Below, piece by piece: positions 1 through 10,275 of a DNA stretch of 64,000 bases. Source of the stretch: Pseudothauera rhizosphaerae (GTDB lineage Bacteria; Pseudomonadota; Gammaproteobacteria; Burkholderiales; Rhodocyclaceae); contig NZ_SSOD01000019.1 in NCBI RefSeq assembly GCF_004801305.1, positions 1 to 64,000 of the forward strand. The letters are read 5' to 3'. The translations under genes were made by a program, and so were the position numbers. The first letter of the stretch is position 1; each line of letters opens with the position of its first letter. A model generated the notes under the pieces. It made no database searches and was not told the DNA's origin. It was given only the letters and a program-made list of their open reading frames with translations.

Positions 1-456
1 CCGCCCGCCCCCGAGCCGCCCCCCAGGCCGGCGGCGAAGCCCATGCCGCGACCGGCCCCGACGCCCCGCCCCATCGCAGCGGCACCCGCGCCGCAGGCGG
101 TTCCCGAAACACCCACGCCACCGGCACCCATTGTGGCGGAGCCTGCCCCACCGGCCGCGGAACCCCGGGCAGTGCCCACCGCCCCCAGCCGCGCCTACCT
201 GCCGGTGGAAAAACGCGCCCCCGCCTATCCGCCGCGCGCCGAGGAACTGGGCATCCAGGGCGACTGCACGGTGAGCTATACGGTCAACGCCCAGGGCCGG
301 GTGGAAGACCCGCAGGCGCAGGAGGACTGCCATCCGCTCTTCGTCCGCCCGTCCATCGCCGCCGCGCGCGCCTTCCGCTACGAGCCGCGCATCGTGGACG
401 GCCGCGCCGTCGCCGTGCCCGGCATCCGCAACACCTTCCACTACCGGCTGAAGTAA
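1..456 (+). CDS. TonB C-terminal domain protein (5' truncated by window edge)
   Basis: The reading frame is open from the first base, so the N-terminus lies outside the window. What remains is a proline/alanine-rich linker (about residues 1-60), typical of the periplasm-spanning part of TonB-like energy transducers. It is followed by a C-terminal domain with the family pattern YPPRAEELGIQG...VSYTVNAQGRVEDP and a closing FRYEPRIVDGRAVAVPG stretch. TonB C-terminal domains contact the TonB box of outer-membrane receptors or act in other envelope roles. A second, complete TonB with ExbB/ExbD is encoded near 56-57.7 kb, so this is at least the second transducer here. Partner genes upstream cannot be seen. 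Confidence 0.8.
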   Translation, partial: PPAPEPPPRPAAKPMPRPAPTPRPIAAAPAPQAVPETPTPPAPIVAEPAPPAAEPRAVPTAPSRAYLPVEKRAPAYPPRAEELGIQGDCTVSYTVNAQGRVEDPQAQEDCHPLFVRPSIAAARAFRYEPRIVDGRAVAVPGIRNTFHYRLK

Positions 457-554
457 TCTGCAGCCATCCGCAGCAGGCGGCACGGGTGCGCCCGCGGCTT
501 TCCCTGACGGGACGGGCGTGCAACACTAACGGCCCGTCCACTCCAGCCCGCCTC

Positions 555-1193
555 ATGACCCAGACCGTCGCCGTCGCCTTCACCGGCGCCTCCGGCATGC
601 CCTATGGCATCCGGCTCGTGGAATGCCTGCTGGCCGCCGGCTGCCGGGTGTGGCTGCTGTATTCCCAGGTGGCGCAGGTGGTCGCGCGCCAGGAGATGGG
701 GCTGGAGCTGCCGTCGCGGCCGGCCGAGGTGCAGGCCGCGCTGCGCGCCCGCTTCAACGACGCCGGCGGCCGCCTGCGCGTGTTCGGCCGCGAGGAATGG
801 TTCGCGCCGCCGGCCTCCGGCTCCGGCGCACCCGACGCCATGGTGGTGTGCCCGTGTACGATGGGCACGCTGGCGGCCATCGCCGCCGGCCTGGCCCAGA
901 ACCTGATCGAGCGCGCCGCCGACGTGGTCGTCAAGGAAGGCCGCAAGCTGGTGCTGGTGCCGCGCGAGACGCCGTTTTCCGCCATCCACCTGGAGAACAT
1001 GCTCAGGCTCGCCCGCCTGGGGGTGGTGATCCTGCCCCCCAACCCGGGCTTCTACCACCATCCGCAGCGCATCGAGGATCTGGTCGATTTCGTCGTCGCG
1101 CGCATCCTGGACCAGCTCGGCGTGGCGCACGGGCTGGTGCCGCGCTGGGGCGAGGAAGGCACTGAAGGCGGGGAGGCACGCGATGGCCAATGA
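555..1193 (+). CDS. ubiX: UbiX-family flavin prenyltransferase
   Basis: This 212-residue protein has the UbiX/Pad1 hallmarks. The N-terminal FMN-binding loop reads VAFTGASGMPYGIRL, followed by a central VVCPCTMGTLAAIAAGLAQNLI and the VPRETPFSAIHLENML segment that holds conserved binding residues. The family prenylates reduced FMN to make the cofactor for UbiD-type decarboxylases, used in ubiquinone synthesis and in aromatic acid (de)carboxylation. The start at ATG 555 gives the usual family N-terminus; an upstream in-frame ATG at 486 would add an unconserved extension. Its stop overlaps the next gene by 11 bases, so the two are probably co-transcribed. Confidence 0.93.
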   Translation: MTQTVAVAFTGASGMPYGIRLVECLLAAGCRVWLLYSQVAQVVARQEMGLELPSRPAEVQAALRARFNDAGGRLRVFGREEWFAPPASGSGAPDAMVVCPCTMGTLAAIAAGLAQNLIERAADVVVKEGRKLVLVPRETPFSAIHLENMLRLARLGVVILPPNPGFYHHPQRIEDLVDFVVARILDQLGVAHGLVPRWGEEGTEGGEARDGQ

Positions 1194-1785
1194 AACCGCC
1201 CGCCTGCCCCTGTTTCCCCTGGGCACCGTGCTGTTCCCGGAAGGCCTGCTGCCGCTGCGGGTGTTCGAGGCGCGCTACATCGACATGATCGCCCGCTGCC
1301 TGCGGGACGAGTCCGGCTTCGGCGTGTGCCTGATCGCCGCCGGCCGCGAGGTGGGGGAGGCGGCGGTGCCCCACCTCATCGGCACCGAGGCGAGGATCGA
1401 GAGTTGGGACATGACCGAGCCGGGCATGCTGTCCATCGTCGTGCGCGGCCGCCGCCGCTTCCGCATCGAAGACCACGCCGTGGAGGCCGACGGCCTGCTC
1501 ACCGCCACGGTGCGCTGGCTGGACGAACCGCCGGCCCAGGCCGTGCCCGACGCCCAGGCGGACATCCTGCCCCTGCTCGGCGCCATCGCCAGCGAGGCCG
1601 GCAACCCCCTGCCCGAACCCCTGCGCTTCGCCGATGCGGCCTGGGTGGGCGCCCGCTACGCCGAACTGCTGCCCATCCCGGCGCGCGCCCGCCAGGCGCT
1701 GCTGGAACTGGACGACGTGGTGAGCCGGCTGGAGATCATCCAGCAGTACCTGCGCCAGCACGGCCTGCTGGGGGCGGGGAACTGA
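1183..1785 (+). CDS. LON peptidase substrate-binding domain protein
   Basis: This 200-residue protein starts LPLFPLGTVLFPEGLLPLRVFE, the classic opening of the Lon N-terminal (PUA-like) domain. It ends with a helical region (LELDDVVSRLEIIQQYL) typical of the stand-alone family. There is no AAA+ or protease domain, so it is not a Lon protease; the biochemical role of stand-alone members is not established. It begins inside the last codons of ubiX, indicating translational coupling. A long REP-type palindrome follows 28 bases after the stop. Confidence 0.88.
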   Translation: MANETARLPLFPLGTVLFPEGLLPLRVFEARYIDMIARCLRDESGFGVCLIAAGREVGEAAVPHLIGTEARIESWDMTEPGMLSIVVRGRRRFRIEDHAVEADGLLTATVRWLDEPPAQAVPDAQADILPLLGAIASEAGNPLPEPLRFADAAWVGARYAELLPIPARARQALLELDDVVSRLEIIQQYLRQHGLLGAGN

Positions 1786-1813
1786 CGGCGGCCCCTTCGC
1801 CCCGCACTTCGCT

Positions 1814-1884
1814 GTGGGAGCGGGCTTGCCCGCGATGCGGTTTTGTTTGCACCCGGAGCCGCCGCATCGCGGGCAAGCCCGCTC

Positions 1885-1888
<4 letters not shown>
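1814..1888. repeat. REP-type long palindrome, copy 1
   Basis: Two arms of about 27 bases (GTGGGAGCGGGCTTGCCCGC plus GATGCGG, and its complement) surround a short unrelated spacer. The same arms recur at 6624, 23851 and 42677. It lies between convergent genes. The minus-strand response regulator reads into it and takes its TAG stop codon (1885-1887) from the repeat. Confidence 0.9.
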
Positions 1889-2584
<696 letters not shown>

Positions 2585-2595
<11 letters not shown>

Positions 2596-4708
2596 CGCCG
2601 TCTCCTGCGGGCATGGCCGGCGCGATGCGCGCCAGCGCGGCGTACAGCCCCTCGCGGGTGAAGGGCTTGGGCAGCAGGGGCGGCGCCAGGTCGTCGCCGA
2701 TGCTGCCGGCCGCGTCCGTGTAGCCGCTCATCAGGATCACCGGCAGCCCGGGGCGGAAGCCGCGGGCGAAGCGGGCCAGGGCGTGGCCGTCCAGGCTGCC
2801 GGGCATGACCACGTCGGACACCAGCAGCGCGATGGCCGGTATCGTCTCCAGCAGGTCGGCGGCCTCGTCGCCGCTCTCCGCTTCCAGCACCGCGCAGCCG
2901 AGCGCGGCGAGCTGCTGGCGCACCACGCGGCGCACTTCCGCGTCGTCCTCGGCCAGCAGCACCATGCGCCCTTGCAGCCAGCGTGCCGGATCGCCCGCCG
3001 TGGCGAGGCCTTCGTCCGCAGCGCCGTCGCCGCCTTCGGCGCAGGGCAGCAGCAGCGCCACCGTGGTGCCGCAGGCCTGGCGGCTGCGGATGCGCACGCC
3101 GCCGCCGGACTGCTTGACGAAGCCATACACCATGGCCAGCCCCAGGCCGCTGCCGCCGTTCGCCTTCTTGGTGGTGAAGAAGGGCTCGAAGGCACGCGCC
3201 AGCGTGCTGCCGTCCATGCCCTGGCCGTTGTCGGCGACGCTGATCTGCACGTAGTCCCCCGACGCCAGTTCCAGGTCGGCCGCGACCGCGGGCGTCAGCG
3301 TCTCGATGCCGGCCGCGATGCGCAGTTCGCCGCCGTTGGGCATGGCGTCGCGGGCGTTCAGGGCCAGGTTGAGCAGCGCGCTTTCGAGCTGGTGGGGGTC
3401 GGCCAGCGCCACCGGTTCCGGGTCGCCGGCCGTGGTGAGGATGGCGATGTTCTCCGGCAGGGAGCGGCGCAGCAGGCGGGTGAGGCCGTGGATCAGCGCG
3501 CCCGCCGCCACCGCGCGCGGCGACAGGGGCTGCTGGCGGGCGAAGGCGAGCAGGCGGCGGATCAGCGCCGCGCCGCGGCCGGCGGCGAGCAGCGCCGGCT
3601 CCACGTATTCGGCCACCACCGTGTCGTCGGCGCGCAACCCGCGCAGTTCGTTGAGGTTGCCGGCGACCACGGTCAGCATGTTGTTGAAGTCGTGCGCCAG
3701 GCCGCCGGTGAGCTGGCCCACGGCCTCCATCTTCTGGGCCTGGGCGAAGGCGCTCCGGGTGCGGTGCTGCTCGGTGATGTCCACCCCGTGCACGAAGCAG
3801 CCCAGCACCTCGCCGGCCGGGCTGAAGTCCGGCACCAGCGTGCTGCGCGCGTGGCGCTCGCCGCCGTCCGCACTGGCCGGCGTACCCGCCAGCGTGTACT
3901 CGTAGCTCACTTCCTCGCCGGAGAGCGCACGGCGCAGCGGCTCGGCCACCTGCTCGAACAGGCGCGGGCCGACCACCGCGGCCACGGGCTGGCCGACGAT
4001 GCGCGCGGGGGTCCAGCCGAACCACTCCGCATAGCGCCGGTTGGCGTAGCGGTAGGCCAGGCTCCCGTCCACGTAGGCGATGTGCGCCGGAATCGCGTCG
4101 GTGATCTGGCGCAGGCGGGCCTCGCTGTAGCGCAGGGCGACGGTGATCTCGCGGTTCTTCTCGATGGCCGCGGTCAGTTCCGCGTTGGCGGCGGTGAGCT
4201 CGGCGGTGCGGCGCTGGATGTGCGCCTCCAGTTCCGCCTTGTGGCGCTCGATCTCGTCCTGGCGGTGCTGCAGGTCGGTGATGTCGGAATAGAAGATGAC
4301 GAAGCCGCCCTCGTCCGGCAGCGGCTGGCCGCGCAGTTCCAGCACCCGCCCGCCGGGGCGCACCCAGCGCGTGCGATGGGGGTGGAAGCTGCGCGCCGCG
4401 GCCATGCGCGCGGCCACTTCGGTTTCGATCCCGGCGGCATCCATGGCGCCATATTCGCCGCGCGCCGCGTTGTGGCGCACGAAGCGCTCGTAGGGCGTGC
4501 CGGCCGCCAGCAGTTCGGCGGGGTAGTCGAGCAGTTCGGCGAAGCGGCCGTTCCAGGCGACCAGGCGCAGCCCGGCATCGAACACGGTCACGCCTTCGTC
4601 GAGCAGTTCCAGCGCGCCGCCGACCATGCGGCGGTAGAGGGCGTCGTCCACCGCAGCGGGGCCGGCGGCAGGCGAAGCGATGGCAGGCAGGATGGCGGGG
4701 AAACTCAT
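2585..4708 (-). CDS. PAS-containing hybrid sensor histidine kinase
   Basis: This 707-residue protein carries an N-terminal PAS domain (about 25-140), a coiled-coil stretch (about 145-195) and a second PAS domain (about 200-320). A HisKA domain follows with the phosphoacceptor in GGLAHDFNNMLTVVAGN near residue 338, then an HATPase_c domain (NLALNARDAMPNGG, DNGQGMD, GSGLGLAMVYGFVKQSGG). A C-terminal receiver domain carries the acceptor in LLVSDVVMPGSLDGHAL. No membrane segment is visible, so it is probably cytosolic and senses through PAS. It is translationally coupled to the OmpR-type regulator downstream. The internal receiver suggests a phosphorelay or attenuation step. The signal is not deducible. 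Confidence 0.92.
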
Positions 4709-4915
4709 GGTGCGGGGCGGACGGCACGCCGGGGAACCCCGGCAGTTCCGATTCTACCCGCGCCCCGGCAGGCGCGGATGGCACCGGCGACACGATTTCG
4801 TACATTTCCACGCAACTTCCGACAACTTCATCTGCCATGTTCGCCGGTCAGGCCGGAGCCATACGCAAGCGTATGTCCCCGCCCACAAGACCAAGACCGA
4901 AGGAAGGAGAATCAG

Positions 4916-6556
4916 GTGTCCCAATCCGCATACGAGCAGGGCCTGGACCGCAATCCCGCCAACTACGTGCCGCTGTCGCCGCTGTCCTACCTGGAACGCA
5001 GCGCCTGCGTTTACCCGAACCGCACGTCCGTGATCCACGGCGCGCGCCGCTACACCTGGGGCCAGACCTACGAACGCTGTCGCCGCCTGGCGAGCGCGCT
5101 GGTGCAGCGCGGCGTGGGGCGCGGCGACACGGTGGCGGTGATGCTGCCCAACGTGCCGGCCATGGTGGATGCCCATTTCGGCATCCCCATGACCGGCGCC
5201 GTGCTGAACACGCTGAACACCCGCCTGGACGCGGAAGCCATCGCCTTCATGCTGACCCACGGCGAAGCCAAGGTGCTGATCACCGACCCGGAATTCGCCC
5301 CCACCGTGCGCGCCGCGCTCGACCTGCTGGAAGGGCCGAAGCCGCTGGTGATCGACGCGCTGGACGACGAGTTCCCCGGCAAGGACCGCCTGGGAGAGAT
5401 CGAGTACGAGGACTTCCTCGCCTCCGGCGACCCGGACTACGCCTGGGAACTGCCGCGCGACGAATGGGACGCCATCGCGCTGAACTACACCTCCGGCACC
5501 ACCGGCAACCCCAAGGGCGTGGTCTACCACCATCGCGGCGCCTATCTCAACGCCGCCTCCAACATCATCTCCTGGGGCATGCCGCAGCACGCCGTGTACC
5601 TGTGGACGCTGCCCATGTTCCACTGCAACGGCTGGTGCTTCCCGTGGACCATGGCGGCCAACGCGGGCGTCAACGTCTGCCTGCGCAAGGTGGACCCGGC
5701 GCTGATCTACGAGCTGATCCGCTCGCACCACGTCACCCACATGTGCGGCGCGCCCATCGTGTACGGCCTGCTGATCAACGCCCCGGACGGCCTGCGCGCC
5801 GGCATCGAACACAGCGTGGCGGGCCTGATCGCCGGCGCCGCGCCCCCGGCGGCCATCATCGAGGGTGCCGAGAAGATCGGCTTCGACATCACCCACGTGT
5901 ACGGCCTCACCGAGACCTACGGCCCGGCCTCGGTGTGCGCCAAGCACCCGGAATGGAACGATCTGCCCATCGACCGCCGCGCCGAGCGCAACGGCCGCCA
6001 GGGCGTGCGCCATCACATGCAGGAGGCGCTGACGGTGATGGACCCGCAGACCATGCAGGCGGTGCCCGCCGACGGTGAGACCATGGGCGAGCTGATGTTC
6101 CGCGGCAACATCGTCATGAAGGGCTACCTGAAGAACGAGAAGGCCACGCGGGAAGCCTTCTCCGGCGGCTGGTTCCACACCGGCGACCTGGGCGTCATGC
6201 AGCCGGACGGCTACGTCAAGATCAAGGACCGGTCCAAGGACATCATCATCTCCGGCGGCGAGAACATCTCCTCCCTGGAAGTGGAGGAAGTGCTCTACCG
6301 CCACCCCGCCGTGCTCACCGCCGCCGTGGTCGCCAGGCCCGACGAGAAGTGGGGCGAAGTGCCGGCGGCCTACATCGAGATCAAGGACGGCAGCAACGTG
6401 ACCGCCGAGGACATCGTCGAGCACTGCCGCGCGCACCTGGCGCGCTACAAGGTGCCCAGGCACATCGAGTTCTGCGTGCTGCCCAAGACCTCCACCGGCA
6501 AGATCCAGAAGTTCGCGTTGCGCCAGCAGGCCAAGTCCGCCTCGGCCATCGGCTGA
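4916..6556 (+). CDS. Acyl-CoA synthetase (AMP-forming, medium-chain/AlkK-like)
   Basis: This 546-residue ANL-superfamily ligase activates a carboxylic acid to its acyl-CoA using ATP. Visible motifs are the P-loop-like LNYTSGTTGNPKGVVYHH (about 190-207), the A5 motif VYGLTETYGP (about 325-335), the hinge region DRSKDIIISGGENIS, and the C-terminal catalytic lysine region STGKIQKFALR. The GTG start at 4916 is chosen because AAGGAAGGAG sits just upstream and the protein then has the normal family length. The frame stays open far upstream only because of GC bias. It is preceded by the divergent sensor kinase and followed by a strong terminator, so it is probably monocistronic. Substrate chain length is not certain. 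Confidence 0.93.
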   Translation: MSQSAYEQGLDRNPANYVPLSPLSYLERSACVYPNRTSVIHGARRYTWGQTYERCRRLASALVQRGVGRGDTVAVMLPNVPAMVDAHFGIPMTGAVLNTLNTRLDAEAIAFMLTHGEAKVLITDPEFAPTVRAALDLLEGPKPLVIDALDDEFPGKDRLGEIEYEDFLASGDPDYAWELPRDEWDAIALNYTSGTTGNPKGVVYHHRGAYLNAASNIISWGMPQHAVYLWTLPMFHCNGWCFPWTMAANAGVNVCLRKVDPALIYELIRSHHVTHMCGAPIVYGLLINAPDGLRAGIEHSVAGLIAGAAPPAAIIEGAEKIGFDITHVYGLTETYGPASVCAKHPEWNDLPIDRRAERNGRQGVRHHMQEALTVMDPQTMQAVPADGETMGELMFRGNIVMKGYLKNEKATREAFSGGWFHTGDLGVMQPDGYVKIKDRSKDIIISGGENISSLEVEEVLYRHPAVLTAAVVARPDEKWGEVPAAYIEIKDGSNVTAEDIVEHCRAHLARYKVPRHIEFCVLPKTSTGKIQKFALRQQAKSASAIG

Positions 6557-6582
6557 AACCCGGCGGGCACACGGGGAACCAC

Positions 6583-6609
6583 GGGGCAGCGTTCGCGCTG
6601 CCCCGTTTT
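6583..6609 (+). terminator. Rho-independent terminator with UUCG loop
   Basis: A perfect 9-bp stem GGGGCAGCG/CGCTGCCCC closes on a TTCG tetraloop and is followed by a T-run, 27 bases after the acyl-CoA synthetase stop. Confidence 0.88.
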
Positions 6610-6623
6610 GCGTCGACCTCCGG

Positions 6624-6695
6624 GTAGGAGCGGGCTTGCCCGCGATGCGGCGTTCATTTTCCCGCAGGCCGCATCGCGGGCAAGCCCGCTCCTAC
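6624..6695. repeat. REP-type long palindrome, copy 2
   Basis: The arms GTAGGAGCGGGCTTGCCCGC...GATGCGG and their complement flank a 17-base spacer. This is the same family as at 1814, 23851 and 42677. It sits between the terminator of the acyl-CoA synthetase and azlC. Confidence 0.9.
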
Positions 6696-6772
6696 AATAC
6701 GGGCCACACCCTGGCGCCGGTTCGATAAGCTGTCGCCTTTCGGCCTTTGCACAAGAACAAGACCCCGACCCC

Positions 6773-7480
6773 ATGTTCAACGACTCCTTCAAGCGCGGCG
6801 CCGCCGAAGGTTTCCGCGCCTTCCTGCCGCTGTCGGTGGGCATCGTGCCCTGGGCGGTGGTCACCGGCGTGGCCATGCGCTCCATCGGCCTCTCCCCGCT
6901 GGAAGCGATGGGCATGAACGCCATCGTCTACGCCGGCACCGCCCAGCTCGGCACCCTGCCCCTGATCGCCGCCGGCGCACCCCTGTGGCTGCTGGTGCTC
7001 ACCGCGCTGGTGCTCAACCTGCGCTTCGTGATCTTCTCCGCCGCCCTCGCCCCGGCCTTTGCCGGCTACACCCGGCGGCGGCGCGTGTTCTCCAGCTACC
7101 TGCTGGTGGACGGCGTGTTCGCCGTCCTCTCCGAGCGCATCCTCAAGTCCGACGATCCGCACTGGCGCTGGGGCTGTTACATCGCCCCCTCGGCGTGGTG
7201 CTGGGTACTGTGGCAGACCTTCACCCTGGTCGGCGTTCTGGGCGCCGGCGTGCTGCCCGCCAACTGGTCGCTGGAATTCATGGCCACCATCGCACTGCTG
7301 GTCATGCTGGTGCCCATGAGCGCCACCCGGCCGATGCTGGTCGCCGCGCTCGTCGGCGGCCTGGGCACGGTGCTGCTGCGGGGGTTGCCGCTCAAGCTCG
7401 GCATGATCGCCGGCATCGCCCTCGGCATCGCGGCGGGCTTCGCCGCCGAACACTGGCAGCGCGGCGGGAGGCGGGCATGA
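6773..7480 (+). CDS. azlC: AzlC family branched-chain amino acid exporter, large subunit
   Basis: This 235-residue multi-pass membrane protein has the AzlC pattern, including GFRAFLPLSVGIVPWAVVTG at the N-terminus and an AGTAQLGTLPLIAAGAPL segment. It pairs with the small AzlD subunit to export branched-chain amino acids or analogues. The ATG at 6773 is preferred because an upstream in-frame start would put part of a REP palindrome into the protein. The stop overlaps the azlD start as ATGA, the usual arrangement for this pair. Confidence 0.92.
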   Translation: MFNDSFKRGAAEGFRAFLPLSVGIVPWAVVTGVAMRSIGLSPLEAMGMNAIVYAGTAQLGTLPLIAAGAPLWLLVLTALVLNLRFVIFSAALAPAFAGYTRRRRVFSSYLLVDGVFAVLSERILKSDDPHWRWGCYIAPSAWCWVLWQTFTLVGVLGAGVLPANWSLEFMATIALLVMLVPMSATRPMLVAALVGGLGTVLLRGLPLKLGMIAGIALGIAAGFAAEHWQRGGRRA

Positions 7481-7806
7481 GCGAAGGCCTATGGCTGTGG
7501 ATCACGCTGGCCGCGATCGGCAGCACGACGATACTGACCCGCGGCAGCTTCATCATCCCCGGCGAGCGCGCCCGCCTGCCCGCCACCCTGCAACGCGCGC
7601 TGCGCTACGCCCCGGCCGCCGCGCTGGCGGCGCTGGTGGCGCCGGACGTACTGCTGGCGGACGGCGAACTCTCGCCCTTCAACCCGAGGCTGGCCGCCGC
7701 CGTCGTGGTGACCCTGGTGTGCTTGCGCTCGCGCAACCCCTGGCTGCCCTTCATCGCCGGCATGGGCGTCCTGCTGCTGTTGAGCAAGGGTTTCGGCCTG
7801 GGCTGA
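7477..7806 (+). CDS. azlD: AzlD family transporter small subunit
   Basis: This 109-residue protein has four hydrophobic segments and the AzlD motifs LTRGSFIIPGERARLP and ALRYAPAAALAALVAPDVLL. It works with AzlC in the inner membrane. The ATG overlaps the azlC stop by four bases, implying coupled translation. The next gene is convergent, starting its stop 10 bases away. Confidence 0.92.
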   Translation: MSEGLWLWITLAAIGSTTILTRGSFIIPGERARLPATLQRALRYAPAAALAALVAPDVLLADGELSPFNPRLAAAVVVTLVCLRSRNPWLPFIAGMGVLLLLSKGFGLG

Positions 7807-7815
7807 AGCAGGCCC

Positions 7816-8937
7816 TTACGGATTGGACGGGCCGGGCGGCGTGTCCGCCCTGCCCGCCTCCGGCGCCGGGGATGGCGGCGGGTTGAGGTCCGATTCCTCT
7901 ATCCATTCCCGCCACACCGCCATCAGCACGGCGAGGATCACCGGGCCGAGGAAGAGGCCCACCAGGCCGAAGGCCGCCAGGCCGCCCAGCACGCCGAACA
8001 TCACCAGCAGGAAGGGAATCCGGGTGGCATTGCTGATGACCAGCGGGCGCACCAGGTTGTCCACCCAGCTCACCACCAGCACGCCCCAGGCGATCAGGCC
8101 GAGGCCGGCGGCGACGTCGCCGCGCACCAGCAGCCAGGCGGCGACCGAGCCCCAGGCCAGCGGCGCGCCGAAGGGGACCATGGCGATCAGCGCGGTGGCC
8201 GCGCCCAGCAGCGCCGGCGCCTGCATGCCGGCCCACCAGTAGCCCAGCCCGGCCACGATACCCTGCGCCAACGCGGTGAGGACGATGCCCCACACCACCG
8301 CCTTGGTTGTGCTGCCGACGGCGACGAGGTAGGCGTCGATGCGGGTGCCGAGAAAGCGGTAGAGCACGCGCCGCACCTGGTCCAGCACGTGCTCGCCGTC
8401 GCGGTACAGGAAGAACAGGGTGATCAGCGCGAAGCCCAGCTTGGCGGCGTTGCGCCCCACGTCGCCCACCAGGCGCACGAGGTGGTCGGAGCCCTGGCTG
8501 ACCCAGGCGGTGAGCTGGCGGCGGAAGGCCTCCGGGTCGCCGACGATCTCGTCGATGAGCTGCTGCAGGTAGTCGCCCAGCCAGGGCAGGGCGCGCACGA
8601 ATTCCGGCAGCACCGGCGGGCCCTGGCGGATCTGCGCGGTGATCGCCGCGATGGCCGAACCAAGCTCGCCGCGCAGCAGGATGCCCATCCACAGGGCTGG
8701 CAGCACGAAGGCGGCGGTGACCAGCAGCGCCATCAGCAGCGCGCTCGCCACGGGCTGGCGCACCAGCCGGTCGCGCAGGCGGCGGTATAGGGGCCAGGTG
8801 GCGTAGGCGACGATGACGGCCCAGGCCACCGGCACGATGAACAGATGCAGCACCGAGTAGCCGAGCAGCAGCAGCCCGCCCAGCAGGAAGCCGACGATGG
8901 CGCGGCGCACCAGTCTTTCGGCGACCTGGTCGATCAT
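7816..8937 (-). CDS. AI-2E family transporter (YdiK/PerM-like membrane protein)
   Basis: This 373-residue protein has the PerM/YdiK topology: N-terminal membrane segments (about residues 15-75), a large amphipathic central region, then several C-terminal segments containing LVVSWVDNLVRPLVIS and GLVGLFLGPVILAVL, the family signature. Family members export autoinducer-2 in E. coli or act as Na+/H+ antiporters elsewhere, so the substrate is open. It lies three bases after the CNNM-type gene on the same strand, so the two may form one transcript. The C-terminal tail is proline-rich. Confidence 0.9.
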   Translation of the reverse strand: MIDQVAERLVRRAIVGFLLGGLLLLGYSVLHLFIVPVAWAVIVAYATWPLYRRLRDRLVRQPVASALLMALLVTAAFVLPALWMGILLRGELGSAIAAITAQIRQGPPVLPEFVRALPWLGDYLQQLIDEIVGDPEAFRRQLTAWVSQGSDHLVRLVGDVGRNAAKLGFALITLFFLYRDGEHVLDQVRRVLYRFLGTRIDAYLVAVGSTTKAVVWGIVLTALAQGIVAGLGYWWAGMQAPALLGAATALIAMVPFGAPLAWGSVAAWLLVRGDVAAGLGLIAWGVLVVSWVDNLVRPLVISNATRIPFLLVMFGVLGGLAAFGLVGLFLGPVILAVLMAVWREWIEESDLNPPPSPAPEAGRADTPPGPSNP

Positions 8938-8940
8938 GGG

Positions 8941-10275
8941 CTAATCGCCCGCCGGTTCCGCCGGCTCGCCTTCGGCGGCCGCATCGGCCTCGGCGTTCGG
9001 CAGGCGCATGGCCAGCACCTTGTCGATGCGCTTGCCGTCCAGGTCGACGACCTCCAGCCGCCAGCCTTCCCAGGTGGCCACGTCGCCGGTGCCGGGCAGG
9101 CGCCCCAGCAGCCACATCATCATGCCGGACAGGGTGTGGTAGCGCCCCTTCTCCTCCTCCGGCACGGTCTTGAAGCCCAGCCTGTCCTTCATCTCGACGA
9201 TGGGGATGAGGCCGTCGAGCAGCCAGGAGCCGTCCTCACGCTGCACCGCCCAGCCCTCCGCGGTGTCGCTGGGCACGAATTCGCCGGTCACCGATTCGAT
9301 CAGGTCGTGCAGCGTGACGATGCCCTGCACCTCGCCGTATTCGTCGATGACGAACACCATGTCGGTGCCGGAAGCACGGAACTGTTCCAGCAGCTCCATG
9401 CCGGTGAGCGATTCGGGCACGTACACCGGCGGCAGGAGGTCCTGCGCCAGGTCCACCGGTACGCCGCGCACGGTCTGGATGAAGAGCTGCTTGGCGCTGA
9501 TCACGCCGAGGATCTCGTCCGGACCGCCGCGACAGACCGGAAAGCGCGAATGGTCGGTGGCGGCGATCAGCGCCAGGTTCTCGTCGAGCGGGTGGCTCAC
9601 GTCCAGCCACACGATGTCCGAGCGCGGCACCATCAGCGAGGCGAGCTGGCGTTCGTCCAGGCGGAACACGTTGCGCACCATCTCGTGTTCGCTCTTCTCG
9701 ATGACGCCGGCTTCGGTACCCTCGTCCAGCATGGCGTGGATTTCTTCCTCGGTCACGCTCGGGCCCTGGTTTTCGCGCTGGCCCAGCAGGCGCAGCAGCA
9801 TGACGGTGGAGCCGGACAGCAGGCGCACGAAGGGGCGCGAGGCGATCGCCAGCATGTTCATCGGCCGCGCCACCAGGCGGGCGATGCCTTCCGGGTTGAT
9901 CTGGCCCAGGCGCTTGGGCACCAGTTCGCCGATGACGATGGACACGTAGGTGATCACCACCACCACCAGCACCGTGGCGCCGAGCGAACTCGGCCCTTCG
10001 GCCGCCCCCAGCGTCTGCAGCCACTTGGCCAGCGGCCCGGCCAGCGCCGCCTCGCCGACGATGCCGTTGAGGATGCCGATGGAGGTGATGCCGATCTGGA
10101 TCGTGGACAGGAAGCGGGTCGGGTCCTCGCCCAGCTTGACGGCGACCGCGGCCGCGCCGTCGCCCTCTTCGGCGAGGCGGGCGAGACGCGCGCGGCGGGC
10201 CGCCACCAGCGCGATCTCCGACATGGCGAAGAGGCCGTTGAGCAGGATCAGGGCTACGAGTATCAGGATTTCCAT
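8941..10275 (-). CDS. Hemolysin-family CNNM/CorC membrane protein with CBS domains
   Basis: This 444-residue protein has an N-terminal CNNM (DUF21) membrane domain (about 1-190, with LLNGLFAMSEIALVAARRAR). A pair of CBS domains follows (about 205-335, with VFVIDEYGEVQGIVTLHDL), then a C-terminal CorC/HlyC domain (about 350-430). The family is linked to magnesium or cobalt export and is often mis-named haemolysin. The start at 10275 begins MEILILVALILLNG, the normal family N-terminus; upstream codons are unconserved. It lies immediately upstream of the AI-2E family gene. Confidence 0.92.
   Translation of the reverse strand: MEILILVALILLNGLFAMSEIALVAARRARLARLAEEGDGAAAVAVKLGEDPTRFLSTIQIGITSIGILNGIVGEAALAGPLAKWLQTLGAAEGPSSLGATVLVVVVITYVSIVIGELVPKRLGQINPEGIARLVARPMNMLAIASRPFVRLLSGSTVMLLRLLGQRENQGPSVTEEEIHAMLDEGTEAGVIEKSEHEMVRNVFRLDERQLASLMVPRSDIVWLDVSHPLDENLALIAATDHSRFPVCRGGPDEILGVISAKQLFIQTVRGVPVDLAQDLLPPVYVPESLTGMELLEQFRASGTDMVFVIDEYGEVQGIVTLHDLIESVTGEFVPSDTAEGWAVQREDGSWLLDGLIPIVEMKDRLGFKTVPEEEKGRYHTLSGMMMWLLGRLPGTGDVATWEGWRLEVVDLDGKRIDKVLAMRLPNAEADAAAEGEPAEPAGD

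Noticed and set aside
2783-4915. Very long open frame upstream of the acyl-CoA synthetase, in frame with it
   Set aside because: It is antisense to the sensor kinase; its translation is alanine/glycine/arginine/histidine-rich without domain patterns, and GC bias explains the missing stops. The synthetase start at 4916 has a ribosome-binding site.
4754-6463. 569-codon antisense frame over the acyl-CoA synthetase
   Set aside because: Shadow of a GC-rich gene with third-position bias; no domain patterns.
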